Assembly (NCBI GenBank): GCA_031216915.1
Contig: CM062289.1
Coordinates: 249,979,113-250,043,112, forward strand
DNA: 64,000 nt
Source of the DNA: Pictodentalium vernedei
Taxonomy: Eukaryota; Mollusca; Scaphopoda; Dentaliida; Dentaliidae
Reading direction: 5' to 3'
Shown here: positions 22,656-34,659 of the stretch, piece after piece
Numbering within the stretch: the stretch's first letter is position 1
Layout: the number at the start of each line of letters is the position of its first letter
The notes under the pieces: model-generated
What the model was told of the DNA's origin: nothing
Database searches by the model: none
What the model saw: the letters and a program-made list of their open reading frames with translations, nothing else
Translations under genes and position numbers: made by a program

Positions 22656-23043
22656 TGGATAAGATCTGTCGTATAAGATAAGAAATCTATGGAATGTGTC
22701 CTGGCTTCGGGAGTGATTGGCGGAACAATGCGGATCAGGTCGTGCTGGATTCTTGGTGAATGGTCGCTCCGTGGATTGGTCTGAAGGCATTTTCATGAAG
22801 ACTTGTAACGACAGGCAATGGATTGCAAACTTCAGGATGAAAAAGTCTTCCATTTTCCAACTTTGTTCTAAAACGTTGCCATTTTGGAGAACCGCAAACA
22901 ACTCCCGCAAATTGCTTGTGTATGTTACCCCGATGAAGTCAACATTTCTCTGTAATATCCTTGACAACACTGCTGACAACGCAGTTTTGTTCGGAATTGG
23001 TCTTGAATTATTTCTACGTCCATTAACATGGCCGGGTCGCTAG
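22656..23043 (+). pseudogene. Probable PIF/Harbinger-type nuclease remnant
   Basis: In one frame the translation reads RNLWNVSWLRE, a stop, then a stretch including GRAGFLVNG and NDRQWIANFRMKKSSIFQLC. The last block resembles the N-terminal 'QW..NFRMS...F..LC' region of HARBI1/ALP1-like proteins of PIF/Harbinger transposons; the first resembles their 'R..WVR.WL' motif. The frame ends at 23042 before any catalytic DDE region, so only a broken N-terminal piece remains. This is motif resemblance by eye; a chance match remains possible. Confidence 0.4.
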
Positions 23044-23841
23044 GATTTATACCCGGAATAGCGCGATTTGTTCCACCTCATAAGGTGGATTAGTTTTCAT
23101 GAATTTATTCCTAGAATAAATTTTAAAATTGATATATTCCCCGAATAAATGCATTTACATTGCAATAATTGTACCCGGAATAAATTATTTGTTCCCTGAA
23201 CAAAATTTATTCCCCGAGTAGAACGCGTCATGCAAATGGGGTATTAGAAAATCATAAACTCTGCATTGGGAAATGGTTGTATTGAACTGAATAGCGACAA
23301 AGTCGCAAAGTTCGTTCGGTTGTAAACACCTAGTTGCAGTGGCGGACACCCATCAAAGTTCACTTCCTTTCTTGGATGGCCAATATTTGATGAACAGCGC
23401 GAAATCCTCATTAAACGCTCGTCTCATCTTGACATTGATTCCTCAGATGACCTTATGTTTGGAAATCATATACTTTATCACGGACTTAAATTATTTTGAT
23501 CTTTAAGTCTGTCCAATCTATCATTTCCGATCGATTCAAATAATTCAATGACAGTCCTGTGATTACGAAAATGGTCTTTTTTCGGTCCAATAGCAATGTG
23601 GTCACAAAACACTTTCAACAGTAAACGGGTCGTCGCGAAGGTTACCATTTGGGAGTTCAAACCTGATTTGGCACAACTGTGATGACTCAAGTCCCGACTG
23701 ACTAATATTCTAACAACATCATCATGGTTTGCCTTCGTCGAAAGCATGCCTTGATCATGTAGATCGTTTTTGTAACCATTTTTCATCTTTTATCAGCTCA
23801 CACATATTGGTCTGATAACGAGCGTTGATATATACTTGATA
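23044..23841. other. No gene; short clustered ATTCC/GAATA motifs
   Basis: At 23050-23220 the words ACCCGGAATA, TTATTCCTAGAATAAAT, ATTCCCCGAATAAAT, ACCCGGAATAAAT and TTTATTCCCCGAG recur, giving several overlapping small inverted repeats. The rest shows no structure. A 102-codon ORF on the minus strand (23478-23786) is unrecognised. Confidence 0.45.
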
Positions 23842-24092
23842 CGGTACGGCTGCCGTGGTCTGGTCACTTTGAACGGGTGGGCAATATTTCCACAGACGTA
23901 ATAATATTACATTCCAAATATTAATTATAGGAATAATCATCAAAAATTTAATTAATGAAGCACCGGGTACAACCCGGTGCTTCATTAATTAAAATGTTGC
24001 TGCTGATGATTTTTATTTTATTAGCTGGTAAACGCATGCATGGACAGCACTGCCCACGCATGGAATACGACCATTCCACGACGACTGTACTG
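23842..24092 (+). mobile_element. TA-flanked MITE, family T2, complete
   Basis: Left tip CGGTACGGCTGCCGTGG and right tip CCACGACGACTGTACTG are flanked by TA (23840-23841, 24093-24094). The centre is a palindrome: TTAATTAATGAAGCACCGGG, TACAA, and its complement. Closely related copies lie at 30821-31047 and 19391-19636. Features fit a Tc1/mariner-type non-autonomous element. Confidence 0.83.
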
Positions 24093-24711
24093 TACGTTAC
24101 TGGAACCTCACACGGAATAAAAGGCAAGTGAGTTATTATGTGTAAGTACTTATTTATAAGCAATGTCAAACTTGTGTTTTGTTACACACAATCCACATCT
24201 TTGCCTTCGGTGATGAATAAACTAAAGGAATGGCAGATGCAAACTCGAGCATTGCCTGATTGATGAATATTCACAATGTGTGAGAACAGTCTATATCTTA
24301 CACGATGAAAATAGAAAGGTGATAATGCTTCATCGAATGGAATTATCTAGAAGCACGAGAGATGCAAAACAAAACTTTGTCTTAATTACTTCTGTTCTTC
24401 TAATGATGCGCGACGAAATGTTCAATAAATCACAAATATTTTAATCCTCATAAAAGTATCATGCAATATACTCATAATTTTCGACGAGTGTCTGTGGAAT
24501 TGTGTCTGAAGATGAGGTAGGAGATAATGTTTGTCGGTTTCCTGAAAAGGTGAATATTCTGAAAATGTGAGACAAGCGTAAGTGCAACATTGGGGGTGTT
24601 TGACAAATGCTGTCAGCGTTTAGAAACTCTTTGAATTGGATTAAACCTTGATGTACATCAACCAAGTACATATATAGTGAACTCCAGAACTTTATTATTT
24701 TGGTTTGTCGC
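24093..24711. other. No gene recognised
   Basis: Only short ORFs of up to 92 codons; no motif recognised. Confidence 0.45.
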
Positions 24712-24928
24712 CTGTTGGTGTTTAACGACACTTTCAACAGCCAAATCTACATGTTGCTGGACAGTTTAACTGGCGGAGGCTGGTGGAGTACCCGGATAAA
24801 ACCATCGAGCAACATACGACGAGTTAGCAGCTGTTCAGGCAAGTTATTATCGACGTGCAGCACGTCATTTTACACAGCGCCATCGTGACACCTCGTGGGA
24901 AATCGAGAGAAAGTGTCTTACCCAAGGA
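24712..24928 (-). mobile_element. Headless SINE fragment
   Basis: The minus-strand body of the SINE family is recognisable: the plus strand shows GGAGTACCCGGATAAAACCA, ATCGACGTGCAGCACG, GAAAGTGTCTTACCCAAGG. It also has the GACACTTTCAACAGCC motif of the 13.7-kb copy. The promoter head is absent: beyond 24928 the sequence is unrelated, consistent with 5' truncation. Confidence 0.75.
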
Positions 24929-25738
24929 ATTGTTTTTGTAGATAGATACAACAGTGAAATCACAAAGCTGACAGAGAATTTCGATCAGATCGCGACTCAG
25001 TCGCGATCGATCAATATTATCTATCCGCCTGCACCACACTGCACTATCGAATGTCATCCATCGGAGAAGAAATGCAAAAACATTGAATCTGATATACCAT
25101 TTTTATTTGTGTTCTGATATTCCGTCTTGATTTCAATCTATTCGTTTATGACGTAGACTCCACAAGTCTAAATGTCACCAGGTTGATTTTATAAGTTTAG
25201 TCATTACTGTTTCGACTGCTCTTGGTTTTAAGTATTGTTGTGATTATTTCTTATTTTATTGAATTAATTTTAATTCCTACTTGATACTTGTTGTTTCTGT
25301 AGTTTTCTCGCCACGATATAGCCTTAGCTGCTGATGTGGCGTTAAGCAACAATAAATAAATGAATAAATATTCGTTTATGAAATCTCTACTCACTGGTGA
25401 ATAGGTGTGACGCGATCCTATTGCGATCTGATTGGGAAATATACCACGTTTCTGATCACAATACTGTCAGACCTCAATATCCTACTCGGTCATTTAGATT
25501 CCTCACTTGGTTTCGTGTTTTGAGGCAGTGTTCTAATCACTGTTGTGGATAACTGGCATAACAGAAATAAATACTTTCCAATGAGTGACAATTATTACAT
25601 TTAAAACTGGAGGTCCATTAGCTGGAACAATGCTTCATACCAGTTCCAGTAAATTTTTTGGGGGACGATTACCAACTCCATTCTGCAGGTCATTGTAATT
25701 AAATTCCTCCGCACCACACGAATGCCTTTGGGTTGCTC
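24929..25738. other. No gene; one hairpin
   Basis: GATCAGATCGCGACTCAGTC followed by GCGATCGATC (24984-25013) forms a small imperfect palindrome. Nothing else is recognised. Confidence 0.45.
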
Positions 25739-27199
25739 TTTTAGTAGTATATCATGCACGTTTCAACCCTCACTAGCAGGATCTCATGTGGTATCTCATG
25801 TGACGTCATAGTCACGTGACCCAGTGGCGCCATGTTGGGTTGTCATGGTAGCTCGCGTGATCGGCTATGTTGTGACACAATTACCATAGTGATACGTGGT
25901 GTCAGTGCGCATGCGCAGCACCCGTTGTTAGGATAGAAGTGTTTCCATAGTGAATTTTGTATATTGTAGGCCGCCATCTTAGTTTTTATTGTGTCACGCG
26001 ATTGCTGTTTTACACAAAACCTTTCTTAAAGGAAAAGGGTATGTTCTAAAAGTGTGTTGGATGGAATATGAGTAAATCTAATTACCACAAACAAACCGAC
26101 AATCCATCCAAATCACCAAAAACACCCCAAAACTACCGAAATGGACTTGGTGAAGCCCTATTTTGGTTTTATAAGAATAGCACGTAGTACTATAAGGCGC
26201 GGTCGATTGAATGGGAGTATCATTTCTGGTACGGATTCCTTTGGAATCTTCTGCTTCTACCTATGTGCATATAAGATATAGTCTCTGTCAATCCAACCCT
26301 GTTCATTTGTTCTGGAGCATACTCCAGTAGATCTTATCTGTTGGAACAGTTTTGTTTCTATATTTAGCTTTTCGGGCCTGTTCAGGCTAGTTCTAACCGT
26401 ATTCCAAGTACTCTTGCTTTTGTTCCATTTGTTCAGATTATCCAATCGGTTCACTTTACTGCAGCTAACTAACCAATAAGATTGCTTGATTTTCCCTAAT
26501 CTGTACCTAACCATACATAGTTATGTGCCTTGTGTGCAACGAAGGCCTCTATGATTCTCAGACCAAAAAGATAATCGAGCAGTTATTGAAAAGTCATTTC
26601 TCCATCGGGCAAATGAGCTACAGAGCAATTGCTCGATCGAGTGACTCCACATACTACTCGAACGACTAGAATTCTATCGAGCACATGAGCTATTAAGCAA
26701 TTGTTCGATCGAGTTACTCTACATACTACTCTTATCCTTATTTCGGTATTTAAGGATACCTATGACATGGCGACGTACTATTTGAAGATACCGTTGAGGA
26801 TACATTTTGGAGAATCCCTTTTTTGTCGTGTAAGGTTATGAGGGATGGTAAGTTGTCCCACATTGGGAGATTTTCTCATGGCCTTCTTGGCCTCATACGA
26901 CCCAAAGGGATTTTCTAAAAAGGTGTCTTCAAAAGGTATCCTCAGATAGTACGTCGCCATGTCATAGGTATCCTTAAATACCAAGATAGGGATAAGAGTC
27001 GTATGTGGAGTCACTCGATCTAGCAATTGCTCTATAACTCATTTGCTCGATATAATTCGAGTCGTGCGAGCAGTGACTGATTCATTGATTGGCTGATTAT
27101 TTATTTCACAGTATATATATATACAGAATATATAAAGAGATAGTTAAACAGTAATAGTAGGGCGATAACATATATGCTTACTGTTGGGTGTAGCGTATA

Positions 27200-27560
27200 A
27201 ACATTGTTTTACGCCCTCATACATATCCATTTTGGTATACGGAATCCAGGCATGGGGCAACTCAAGAACTATAAAAAAATAGCTGTCTTGCAAAATCGAT
27301 CATTACGAATAATTAATAAAAAAAAGTACAATTCTCATACACATCCCCTCCCCTGTTTAAAGAAAACCAAATACTCAAGGTTGACGATTTATTTAAGCTA
27401 CATGCATTACTGTTCGTATTTGACTGGCAAAATTGCCGGTTTCTTTCAATGATATATTTAAAATTATTGACAATCCATCTGGTAAGACAACCAGACAGTC
27501 GGACCTTGGATAGTTTCCCATTCTCTTTCCGCGGAGCTGTTATTCTGCTCTATGAGAAGC
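27200..27560 (+). pseudogene. LINE reverse-transcriptase C-terminal fragment
   Basis: The open part (27204-27449) includes HFGIRNPGMGQ and AVLQNRSLRIINKKKYNSHT. This corresponds to the 'YGI..WG....LQ..ALRII....Y..HT.PLF' region downstream of the RT domain in CR1/L2/Jockey-like LINEs. After frameshifts the same family signal continues as LPVSFNDIFKI and TTRQSDLG, then DSFPFSFRGAVIL, matching the usual 'TR......F..RG..LWN' ending. Upstream RT motifs are absent. It is a dead fragment inside the loop of the foldback element, unrelated in sequence to the LINE at 51-54 kb. Confidence 0.7.
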
Positions 27561-27693
27561 AGCGCAACTTGGAAATTTGGTATTTAAGTTAAGTAGGTAC
27601 ATGATTTGAGTGAGTATAAGACCTGATATAAGTTTTAATCGGGTTTAGGACTTGGTGGCTGTCGCGTGGATAAGTCTGTCTCCCTTTCAACTT

Positions 27694-27848
27694 CAGGCTG
27701 ATGTATGTTGTAATATATTTACCAAATTGTCACACATCAGTCAATGTCAACATTAATAAAGTGAATGAATCAGGCTGATGTATGTCATCATTGTAATATA
27801 TTTAGTAATATATTTACCAAATTGTCACACATTAGTCAATTATGAAGC
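27694..27848 (+). repeat. Tandem duplication of about 77 bp
   Basis: CAGGCTGATGTATGT starts units at 27694 and 27771; both contain AATATATTTACCAAATTGTC and ACACATYAGTCAAT. It lies downstream of the LINE fragment and may derive from that LINE's 3' end (the first unit ends AATAAAGTGAATGAAT). Confidence 0.8.
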
Positions 27849-29177
27849 GAAAGAATACTGTTGTATGCTGTGTGCAATAACCTTCCTCAAAAACGGGGAA
27901 CCATGTCATGGAATGCTTTAAATGAGAGTCATCCGGGAAGCGATTTCAGACTTCTGTGCCGTTCAAACAGGACCGAAGTCGGAAGGGAGAGGTACAAGGA
28001 CGAGTCTAGAGAACAGAGTGGAAATGCTACTGGAAGCAGTCCATGCAATAAGGATTGTTGCAGTGAACATTATTCTGGTAAGCTGAATATGTCTAAAAGC
28101 TTCTTCTTAAATAGTGACTTGTTAGAAATTATGCGTTAGTTGTGATCCAGATCATTCCATAGTTTTGGGATTGCAAACACTGGGACGTTTCAGTAACTGC
28201 TCGATAGTATATCCCCAAAAGGTATCCTTAAAGGGTATCAAGTGTAGATCGCCATGCCATAGGTATCCTCAAATACCGACATAAGGATAAGAGTCGTATG
28301 TGGAGTCGTATGTGGAGTCACCCGATCGAGCAATTGCTCTATAGCTCATTTTCTCGATAGGATTCGAGTCGCTCGAGCAATGACTTTTCAGCAACTGCTC
28401 GATTGTCTTTTTGGGTCTGAAAATCATAGCGGCCTTCGTAGTACACAAGGGAAATAACTCTATATAGTTAGGTACAGATTATGGAAAATCAAGCAATCTG
28501 ATTGGTTAGTTAGATGAACAGGCCAGAAAAGCTAAATATAGTAACAAAACTGTTCCAACTGATAGGGTATTGGAGTATACTCCGGAACAAACGAATAGGG
28601 TTGGGTAGACAGAGACTATAGCCTATATGTGCATAGGTAGAATCAGAAGATTCCAAAGGAATCCGTGCCAGAAATGGCACTCCCGTGGAATCGAACGCGC
28701 CTTATGACACAATGTGCTATTCTTATAAAAACAAAATAGGGCTTCACTAAGTCCGTTTCGGTAGTTTTGGGGTAGTTTTTGGTGATTTGGAAGGATTGTC
28801 GGGTTGTTTGTGTTATTCTACGAAGTAAACGAACCGGAAAGCTACTCCTATTCAATCGAACGTACCCTCCAAACATACCCCTTTCCAGTAAAAGCCCTTG
28901 AGGCCCATACCAAGCACGTGCTACCATAGAAACTAAGATGGTGGCCTCCAGTAAACAAAATGGACGACGGAAACACCCTAACAACACCCACTGCACATGC
29001 GTACTAAATCCACGTATCACTATGGTAATTGCGTCACAATATGTCCACTCACACGGACTACCATGACAGCCCAACATGTCGTCATTGGGTCACGTGACAT
29101 GACGTCACTTCCGAGGTCCTGCATCGAGATCCTGCTGATAGGTCATGAAAACCACATTACAGACTACTTTTGTTGTT

Positions 29178-30399
29178 AGAAATAATAGCCGTTCGATTTT
29201 TAGGTATCAAATAAACCAGACAAATTAACTGTGATGTAGGAAACTCGCGGACTGGATTATTTAATTCCATCAACGGAAATTTATACACGAATATGTTCCG
29301 CATCCATCTCAAAACAACTCCAGTAAACAGTTAACGCTTCTATCTTTGATCTAAATTTCAAAGCACAGGGTAACTTCTGTGGCGTTGGCAGAAGAAGGTT
29401 TCTTCACAGCCTTCAACTGCTGAAGTCTATAGGGTCACACCTAGTGCGGGTTCTGATACGGTTTCTAATGTGATATGAATGCGCGTTGTCGTATAGAGTT
29501 CCAGTGTGGGGTGAAACAAACGCGGGGTTACATGATTTGTTGTGAACTGTGTTATCGTAGATACTGCAATGGGGATTGAAAAAAAACAATGTTGACGCTT
29601 CTCGTACATCATCACATGGGTTATCCAGACAATTATGAATCGCGTGACGACCCCTTTATCGCTTATATTAATGCGAAGCTCGTAATTCCGTCAAGCTAGA
29701 AACTCCAGCTTTGACTTGACCCTTGACTCGTTAAGCCTTGTACTGAAGAAACTGGTTTATGCGACGCAGTAGGTGTGAACCTAGCCTTACGTGGTTTATC
29801 CAGTAAGCGTTCTGCTCAGGTGTTATACGGTCACACACAGTAACATAGTTTCAATTGAGGGCAATTTATTGTTTGCAGATTTTTTTTCAATTCACACTGC
29901 AATATCCTGCCGAAAGCGTGCGATGAAGACCACATCAAATTAGTCGCGATTGTGTCTGGGGAGGGGGTTGTAAGCAAAACAATTCCAGACACCTGGGTCG
30001 GACTTGGTGGGTGATGTCGGGCCGGGCAAATGTGTGTTTGTACGGTTTTGTAATTTTTTTCCGGATACTCAGACGGGCGTATATGGTAAAATAGCAACTA
30101 AATAACCAATATTGACCAACAAAATGGGGTATTTCGATACCAGGTGTATATATTACATGTATATATACTTCTAGTGACCAAACTATCACCCTTTTCTCCA
30201 CTTGATTGGATGACACCAGCAATCCAATGTCATCCAAGCAATGTGGGAGGACATTAGAGACATCAAAAATAAGATATTTCTCTGCAATCATTTTTATAAT
30301 AAAATCTAATGAGAAAACAAAAACTATACTCTTCAACTCTTAGAATTAGAAAAATAAAGCATCCGAGGGCAAGGGAACGTGGTATAAAAAAGACTCGGC
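29178..30399. other. No gene recognised
   Basis: Open frames of up to 133 codons on the minus strand (29935-30336) lack recognisable motifs. No clear repeat was found. Confidence 0.45.
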
Positions 30400-30539
30400 T
30401 CTGGGTATAAGTTAAGACCGGAGGTTTACAACTTATCATAAATTGTAACGTGACAATGGATATATAGTGTCAATAGTATTCAATGTCACGTTGCAATTTA
30501 TGATACGTTGTAAACCTCCGGTCTTAACTCATGCCCAGA
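30400..30539. repeat. Hairpin of about 140 bp (MITE-like)
   Basis: Left arm 30400-30456 (TAAGTTAAGACCGGAGGTTT, then ATAAATTGTAACGTGACA) pairs with 30482-30539 (TGTCACGTTGCAATTTAT, then AAACCTCCGGTCTTAACTCA) around a spacer of about 25 bp. GAGGGCA on the left (about 30365) and TGCCCTC on the right (about 30548) suggest arms reaching further out. Confidence 0.8.
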
Positions 30540-30820
30540 TTATGCCCTGCCCTCATCCCTTGAGAGGAACAAGGTGCCACCTGCAATGCTGACGCAACTC
30601 AAAGGACGATATAAAGCTTTCGAAATCGCCCTGCCAATTGTATAGTTTCTTTAATATTCCAGTATTTGGACTGCAACCAGAAAACAGAAAATACGAAATA
30701 CCGTCAGTGATGCAGTGTTGTCCAATTTACACCCGCTAATGGATAAAGATTAGAGTTTATCATTGAAAACCTATTTACGGGTGCTAAACCACCCATTGTA
30801 CAGTGTTATGTTCAACTTTA

Positions 30821-31047
30821 CAGTACGGCCACCGTGGACTGGTCACTTTCCTCGGGTGTGCAATATTTCCACGGCCGCAATAATTTAGATTTCAAACACT
30901 AATTATAAGAATAATCATCTAAAATTTAATTAATGAAGCACCGGGTACAACCCGGTGCTTCATTAATTAATTATTTTACTGATGATGATTTGTATTACTT
31001 GGTAAACGCATGCGTGGACATATGACCAATCCACTGCGAATGTACTG
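30821..31047 (+). mobile_element. TA-flanked MITE, family T2
   Basis: Left tip CAGTACGGCCACCGTGGA follows TA (30819-30820); the right end reads TCCACTGCGAATGTACTG before TT. The centre repeats the palindrome of 23842-24092 (GAAGCACCGGGTACAACCCG). Same orientation as that copy. Confidence 0.82.
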
Positions 31048-31660
31048 TTTTTGCCCGGAAGGGTGCTAACTCTTTTTTCCATTGGTGTCTGAACCTTTTT
31101 CCAGACCAACTGCCCCTTGATTTTCTATAGGAAATTCTTTAGGGCTCTCCAATGAGGTGTCACGCGATATGGTTTTATTTAAATTTCGTGACAATTAAAA
31201 AATAGGATAAAAGTTGTCACAATATTTGCCTTTCATTTCTTGTGTAGGGAATTCGGAATTCTCCAGAAGTGCTTTCTGTTCTGAAGCAGGAGCGTCACTA
31301 TCTTCTCCGCTACAAACAAACAGCTGACCAAACAGATAAAATCTGCGAAGCTTCGAAATTCTGTTCAATTCGAAATCGCCCTGATGGTTCGATTCGATTC
31401 GATTCCAATCGCGCTGATACGGAAATTTTCGTCTCGTTGAGATGTTCTCAAAATCTCACCAAGTATCTCCTCTTGAACTCTTCTTCTATCATCAGGTCTC
31501 CTGTACATGAAGCTTGATGCTAAATTAAGTTCAGTGAGAATCAGCTTCCAAAGTTACTTCGCCTCCGTTCTGGAATATTCAGCTTTTTGTCTGACTTTCC
31601 AAAACAGACAAGTCACCATTGAATACGATAATTGAGCCAAGACTAGCAATATTCACGGTA
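31048..31660. other. No gene; MITE scrap and CGATT-rich patch
   Basis: At 31147-31192 the words CTCTCCAATGAGGTGTCAC and GATATGGTTTTATTTAAATT are a half core and arm of a subfamily A MITE. A patch near 31350-31450 (TTCTGTTCAA, GATTCGATTCGATTC) has a diverged counterpart at 34705-34800 on the other side of the repeat-bounded block. Confidence 0.5.
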
Positions 31661-31663
31661 TTA

Positions 31664-32121
31664 AGGTCTCACAGAACTAAATATTTTCCCATAGACGACC
31701 ATTATAACGTTCAGGTGGAAAAAAATATGATCGCATCACTTTAATTTTGGCATTCAAATATCTCTGTCAAGTATAGCCCTTCAGACAACTTTTTCTGATC
31801 TGAAAACAGGGGGTCATGCAACAAATAAGAGAAAAAACTGACACAAAGGGAAGTACCGGTCACGTGCACATATTTTTCAGGGAATTCCCTACAAAAACAC
31901 ACAAAAAGTAAATTGTATTTTTTAGGTCCAAAAGTCATCAAATCACCCTCTTTTTTATCAGGAATATTCAACAATAATGCAAGATGTCAATAGAATGTTT
32001 CAAACTTTTATTGAAACCACGGATTTTCCCAAGGCTGTTTATTTTTAGAGATTGTGTCATTTCCGAGTGCAACATTTTAAGGCGGTTCACTCTAATTTCA
32101 ATATTTAGTTCCGCGATACCT
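31664..32121 (+). repeat. 458-bp direct repeat, left copy
   Basis: Begins AGGTCTCACAGAACTAAAT and ends TTCCGCGATACCT. It differs from the right copy at, for example, ATAACGTTC versus ATAACATTC, GAGAAAAAAC versus GAGAGAAAAAC, CTTTTTTATCAGG versus CTTTTTTTTCAGG, and GATTGTGTC versus GATTGCGTC. It has a normal density of CpG. Confidence 0.95.
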
Positions 32122-34201
32122 ATAATCATCCCCAACCCCACCAAAGAGACATTTTACCACTTCCATGAGATAAAAGAATCATTTCTGCATTAGAATCCAA
32201 CTTTTGGCTTTGGCTGAGTCAAAAACGTGGAAAATTTGTTCTTTTAAGGAAAAGTGTCCAAACTTTGTCAAGTGGGCTTGAAAACTGGTATTGCCTCCAA
32301 AAGATTTTTCTCTCCTGTTACTTTATAAATTAACTGAGAAGGATGAGAATTTACAGCTTTCTTTAAAAAACTACCCTGATCCCAAAATAAAACTAACATC
32401 TGCATCAGCACAAAATATTTTTAGAAAAAATCTGTCTCATTTAACCATACTGCAAGCAAAACAGTGTCGCAACCCCCATGGAACAATATGGATGTCAATT
32501 TTGTTTCCAAAACTGGGGATGCAGCTATATATTTCACCAATATGAGAGGACTCTACCAGTTTATCCTAACAACTGATGTCAAATTTTATTCCACCATCTG
32601 ATGTAGTAAAATTTTGCCCTGAATAGGATCCCCCGGTATGCCCCTTTTCATCAAAATATGTGAAATAATTCATAATTTAATTGATATTGACCCAAAACAA
32701 ACCTACTGTGATATGAACTTTCCCATCTGTAATAGTTTTTAAATCACAGTCTGGCTTCTGAAGACATTTCACATTGTATTGATGAATATTTTGCAATTTT
32801 TGTAAAGGAAAAGCCTCAGTTTTCTCAGTAAAGGCACATAGAGTCATTGGTATGGCACTGACAAAACATAAAACAGTGTTTTTGTCCAAAAGAATGAACA
32901 GTACCTGCTACTGTGATATCTCATAACACTGGTAAGATGCCTAAAACCATCAAATATTGATTCTATAGTGCTATGCTTATGCTGCAAGTTCCCATAAGTG
33001 CACTTTCATAACCTTTGTTTTAATCCCCACAGACACCCATTCTGGCAAATAGATTGAAATTGTTGAAAACATGTTTCCAAAGAGGATGAATCAGACATTT
33101 GCTTCAAGAATATAGTGGTATTTGATGTTTAATATACTTGTGTGTGTGTGTGGGGGGGGGGGGGGGGGGGGTGAAAGTTAGTCAGCTGCCAATTATTGAA
33201 AATGTAGATCCAGGCAAGTGAAAAGCAAAGAAACACCATGTCTGGTGAAGAGACAGACACACAGACAGACAGACAAACAGATAGGCTTGCAGTCACACAT
33301 GTAGGAGGTCTACATGAGAGTACTGAATGTCATACAATGAAAAATATAGTGGAAGAGCCAGGGCAAGGTTGTTAAACTGAAAAATAAATCAGTGGACCAT
33401 GAGTGCTGAAGCCTCAAAGTAAATTATAAGAAACTGAAAGTGTATGGTACTAACTTCAGTCTCTAAAAACATGCTGTTCAGTCTTTCCAAATGTTTATCA
33501 TCAGCAGAAGGGTTAAATATGTGTGGGAGAGAGGACTTGGTTCAGGGAAAGAGCAATATTTCACAACTGTCATTGTAAATTTATGCTGTATCAGGGGAAC
33601 CATGGCAGCACTAGTACTAGACAACTATATTGGTAGCTATGCACAAATGCCATTCACTCACATTTGTAATTTTATTATGTTATTTTCCACTGTAGCCCCA
33701 CCCCTTCCTCAAATTTGTGTTCCAGGATACTCTTTCAATGAAGGAATTGTTTTCCAACATTTTGAAGAGCATAATATAGAAGAGAAAAACTTCTAAATAA
33801 TAGTGAATAGAAGGGCAGTGTAGGTTTTCTGTCTGTGTTTGAATGGTGATTTGGGAGGGGGTTGGAAGATTTGGAATCCTCCCTGCCCCTTGAAATATGA
33901 GGAGAAACCATGGTTTAAATAAATATGTTAATAGGGTAAGGATAGGCTGTTAGTTAGCAGCTGCCAGAGGTTATAGTGTGCTCCTGGGGAATACACTTGC
34001 TCAAGATGTGAATTTTCTTGCATGAACAGCCTTAGTTTTGGAAATATATAGCTTTAATTGCTGACTGTGACAAAATGTAACTTCTCAAAACAATAAAATG
34101 GTTTGGTAAGGTGTATGGTCCCCAAATAAATATTTAAATGTGAAATAATCCCCCAAAATAATAACGAATCTGGTCTGGAAGCCAAAAAACATATTTCCTA
34201 T
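32122..34201. other. 2.08-kb block with almost no CpG
   Basis: By direct reading it contains only four CG dinucleotides (near 32226, 32468, 32634 and 34164), and none in the 1.5 kb between the last two. It contains a (TG)n-poly(G) tract (33139-33171) and a CAGA-rich patch (33250-33285). Two open frames (32291-32545 and 33491-33796, plus) have no recognisable domain. Its texture differs sharply from the flanking repeats and the rest of the window. Confidence 0.9.
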
Positions 34202-34659
34202 AGGTCTCACAGAACTAAATATTTTCCCATAGACGACCATTATAACATTCAGGTGGAAAAAAATATGATCGCATCACTTTAATTTTGGCATTCAAATATC
34301 TCTGTCAAGTATAGCCCTTCAGACAACTTTTTCTGATCTGAAAACAGGGGGTCATGCAACAAATAAGAGAGAAAAACTGACACAAAGGGAAGTACCGGTC
34401 ACGTGCACATATTTTTCAGGGAATTCCCTACAAAAACACACAAAAAGTAAATTGTATTTTTTAGGTCCAAAAGTCATCAAATCACCCTCTTTTTTTCAGG
34501 AATATTCAACAATAATGCAAGATGTCAATAGAATGTTTCAAACTTTTATTGAAACCACGGATTTTCCCAAGGCTGTTTATTTTTAGAGATTGCGTCATTT
34601 CCGAGTGCAACATTTTAAGGCGGTTCACTCTAATTTCAATATTTAGTTCCGCGATACCT
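34202..34659 (+). repeat. 458-bp direct repeat, right copy
   Basis: Same sequence as 31664-32121 with about five differences, in the same orientation, followed by TAAGACGG. High identity implies that the duplication is recent or homogenised. Confidence 0.95.

Larger units (their letters stand above)
25739..29177. mobile_element. Foldback-like element with arms of about 1 kb
   Basis: The left arm (about 25739-26800) and right arm (about 28204-29177) are diverged reverse complements. Matching pairs include AGCAGGATCTC with GAGATCCTGCT, ACCATAGTGATACGTG with CACGTATCACTATGGT, GGTACGGATTCCTTTGGAA with TTCCAAAGGAATCCGTGCC, and ACCTATGRCATGGCGA with TCGCCATGCCATAGGT. Arms contain internal short repeats around CAATTGCTCGATCGAG. 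A third inverted copy of the inner arm end lies at about 26925-27070. The loop contains a LINE fragment. Long, internally repetitive arms are known for foldback elements. I see no transposase or target duplication, so the class is inferred from structure only. Confidence 0.75.

Noticed and set aside
28643-29077. 144-codon open frame on the minus strand
   Set aside because: It lies in the right arm of the foldback-like element, has no recognisable motif, and the inverted counterpart in the left arm does not preserve the frame.
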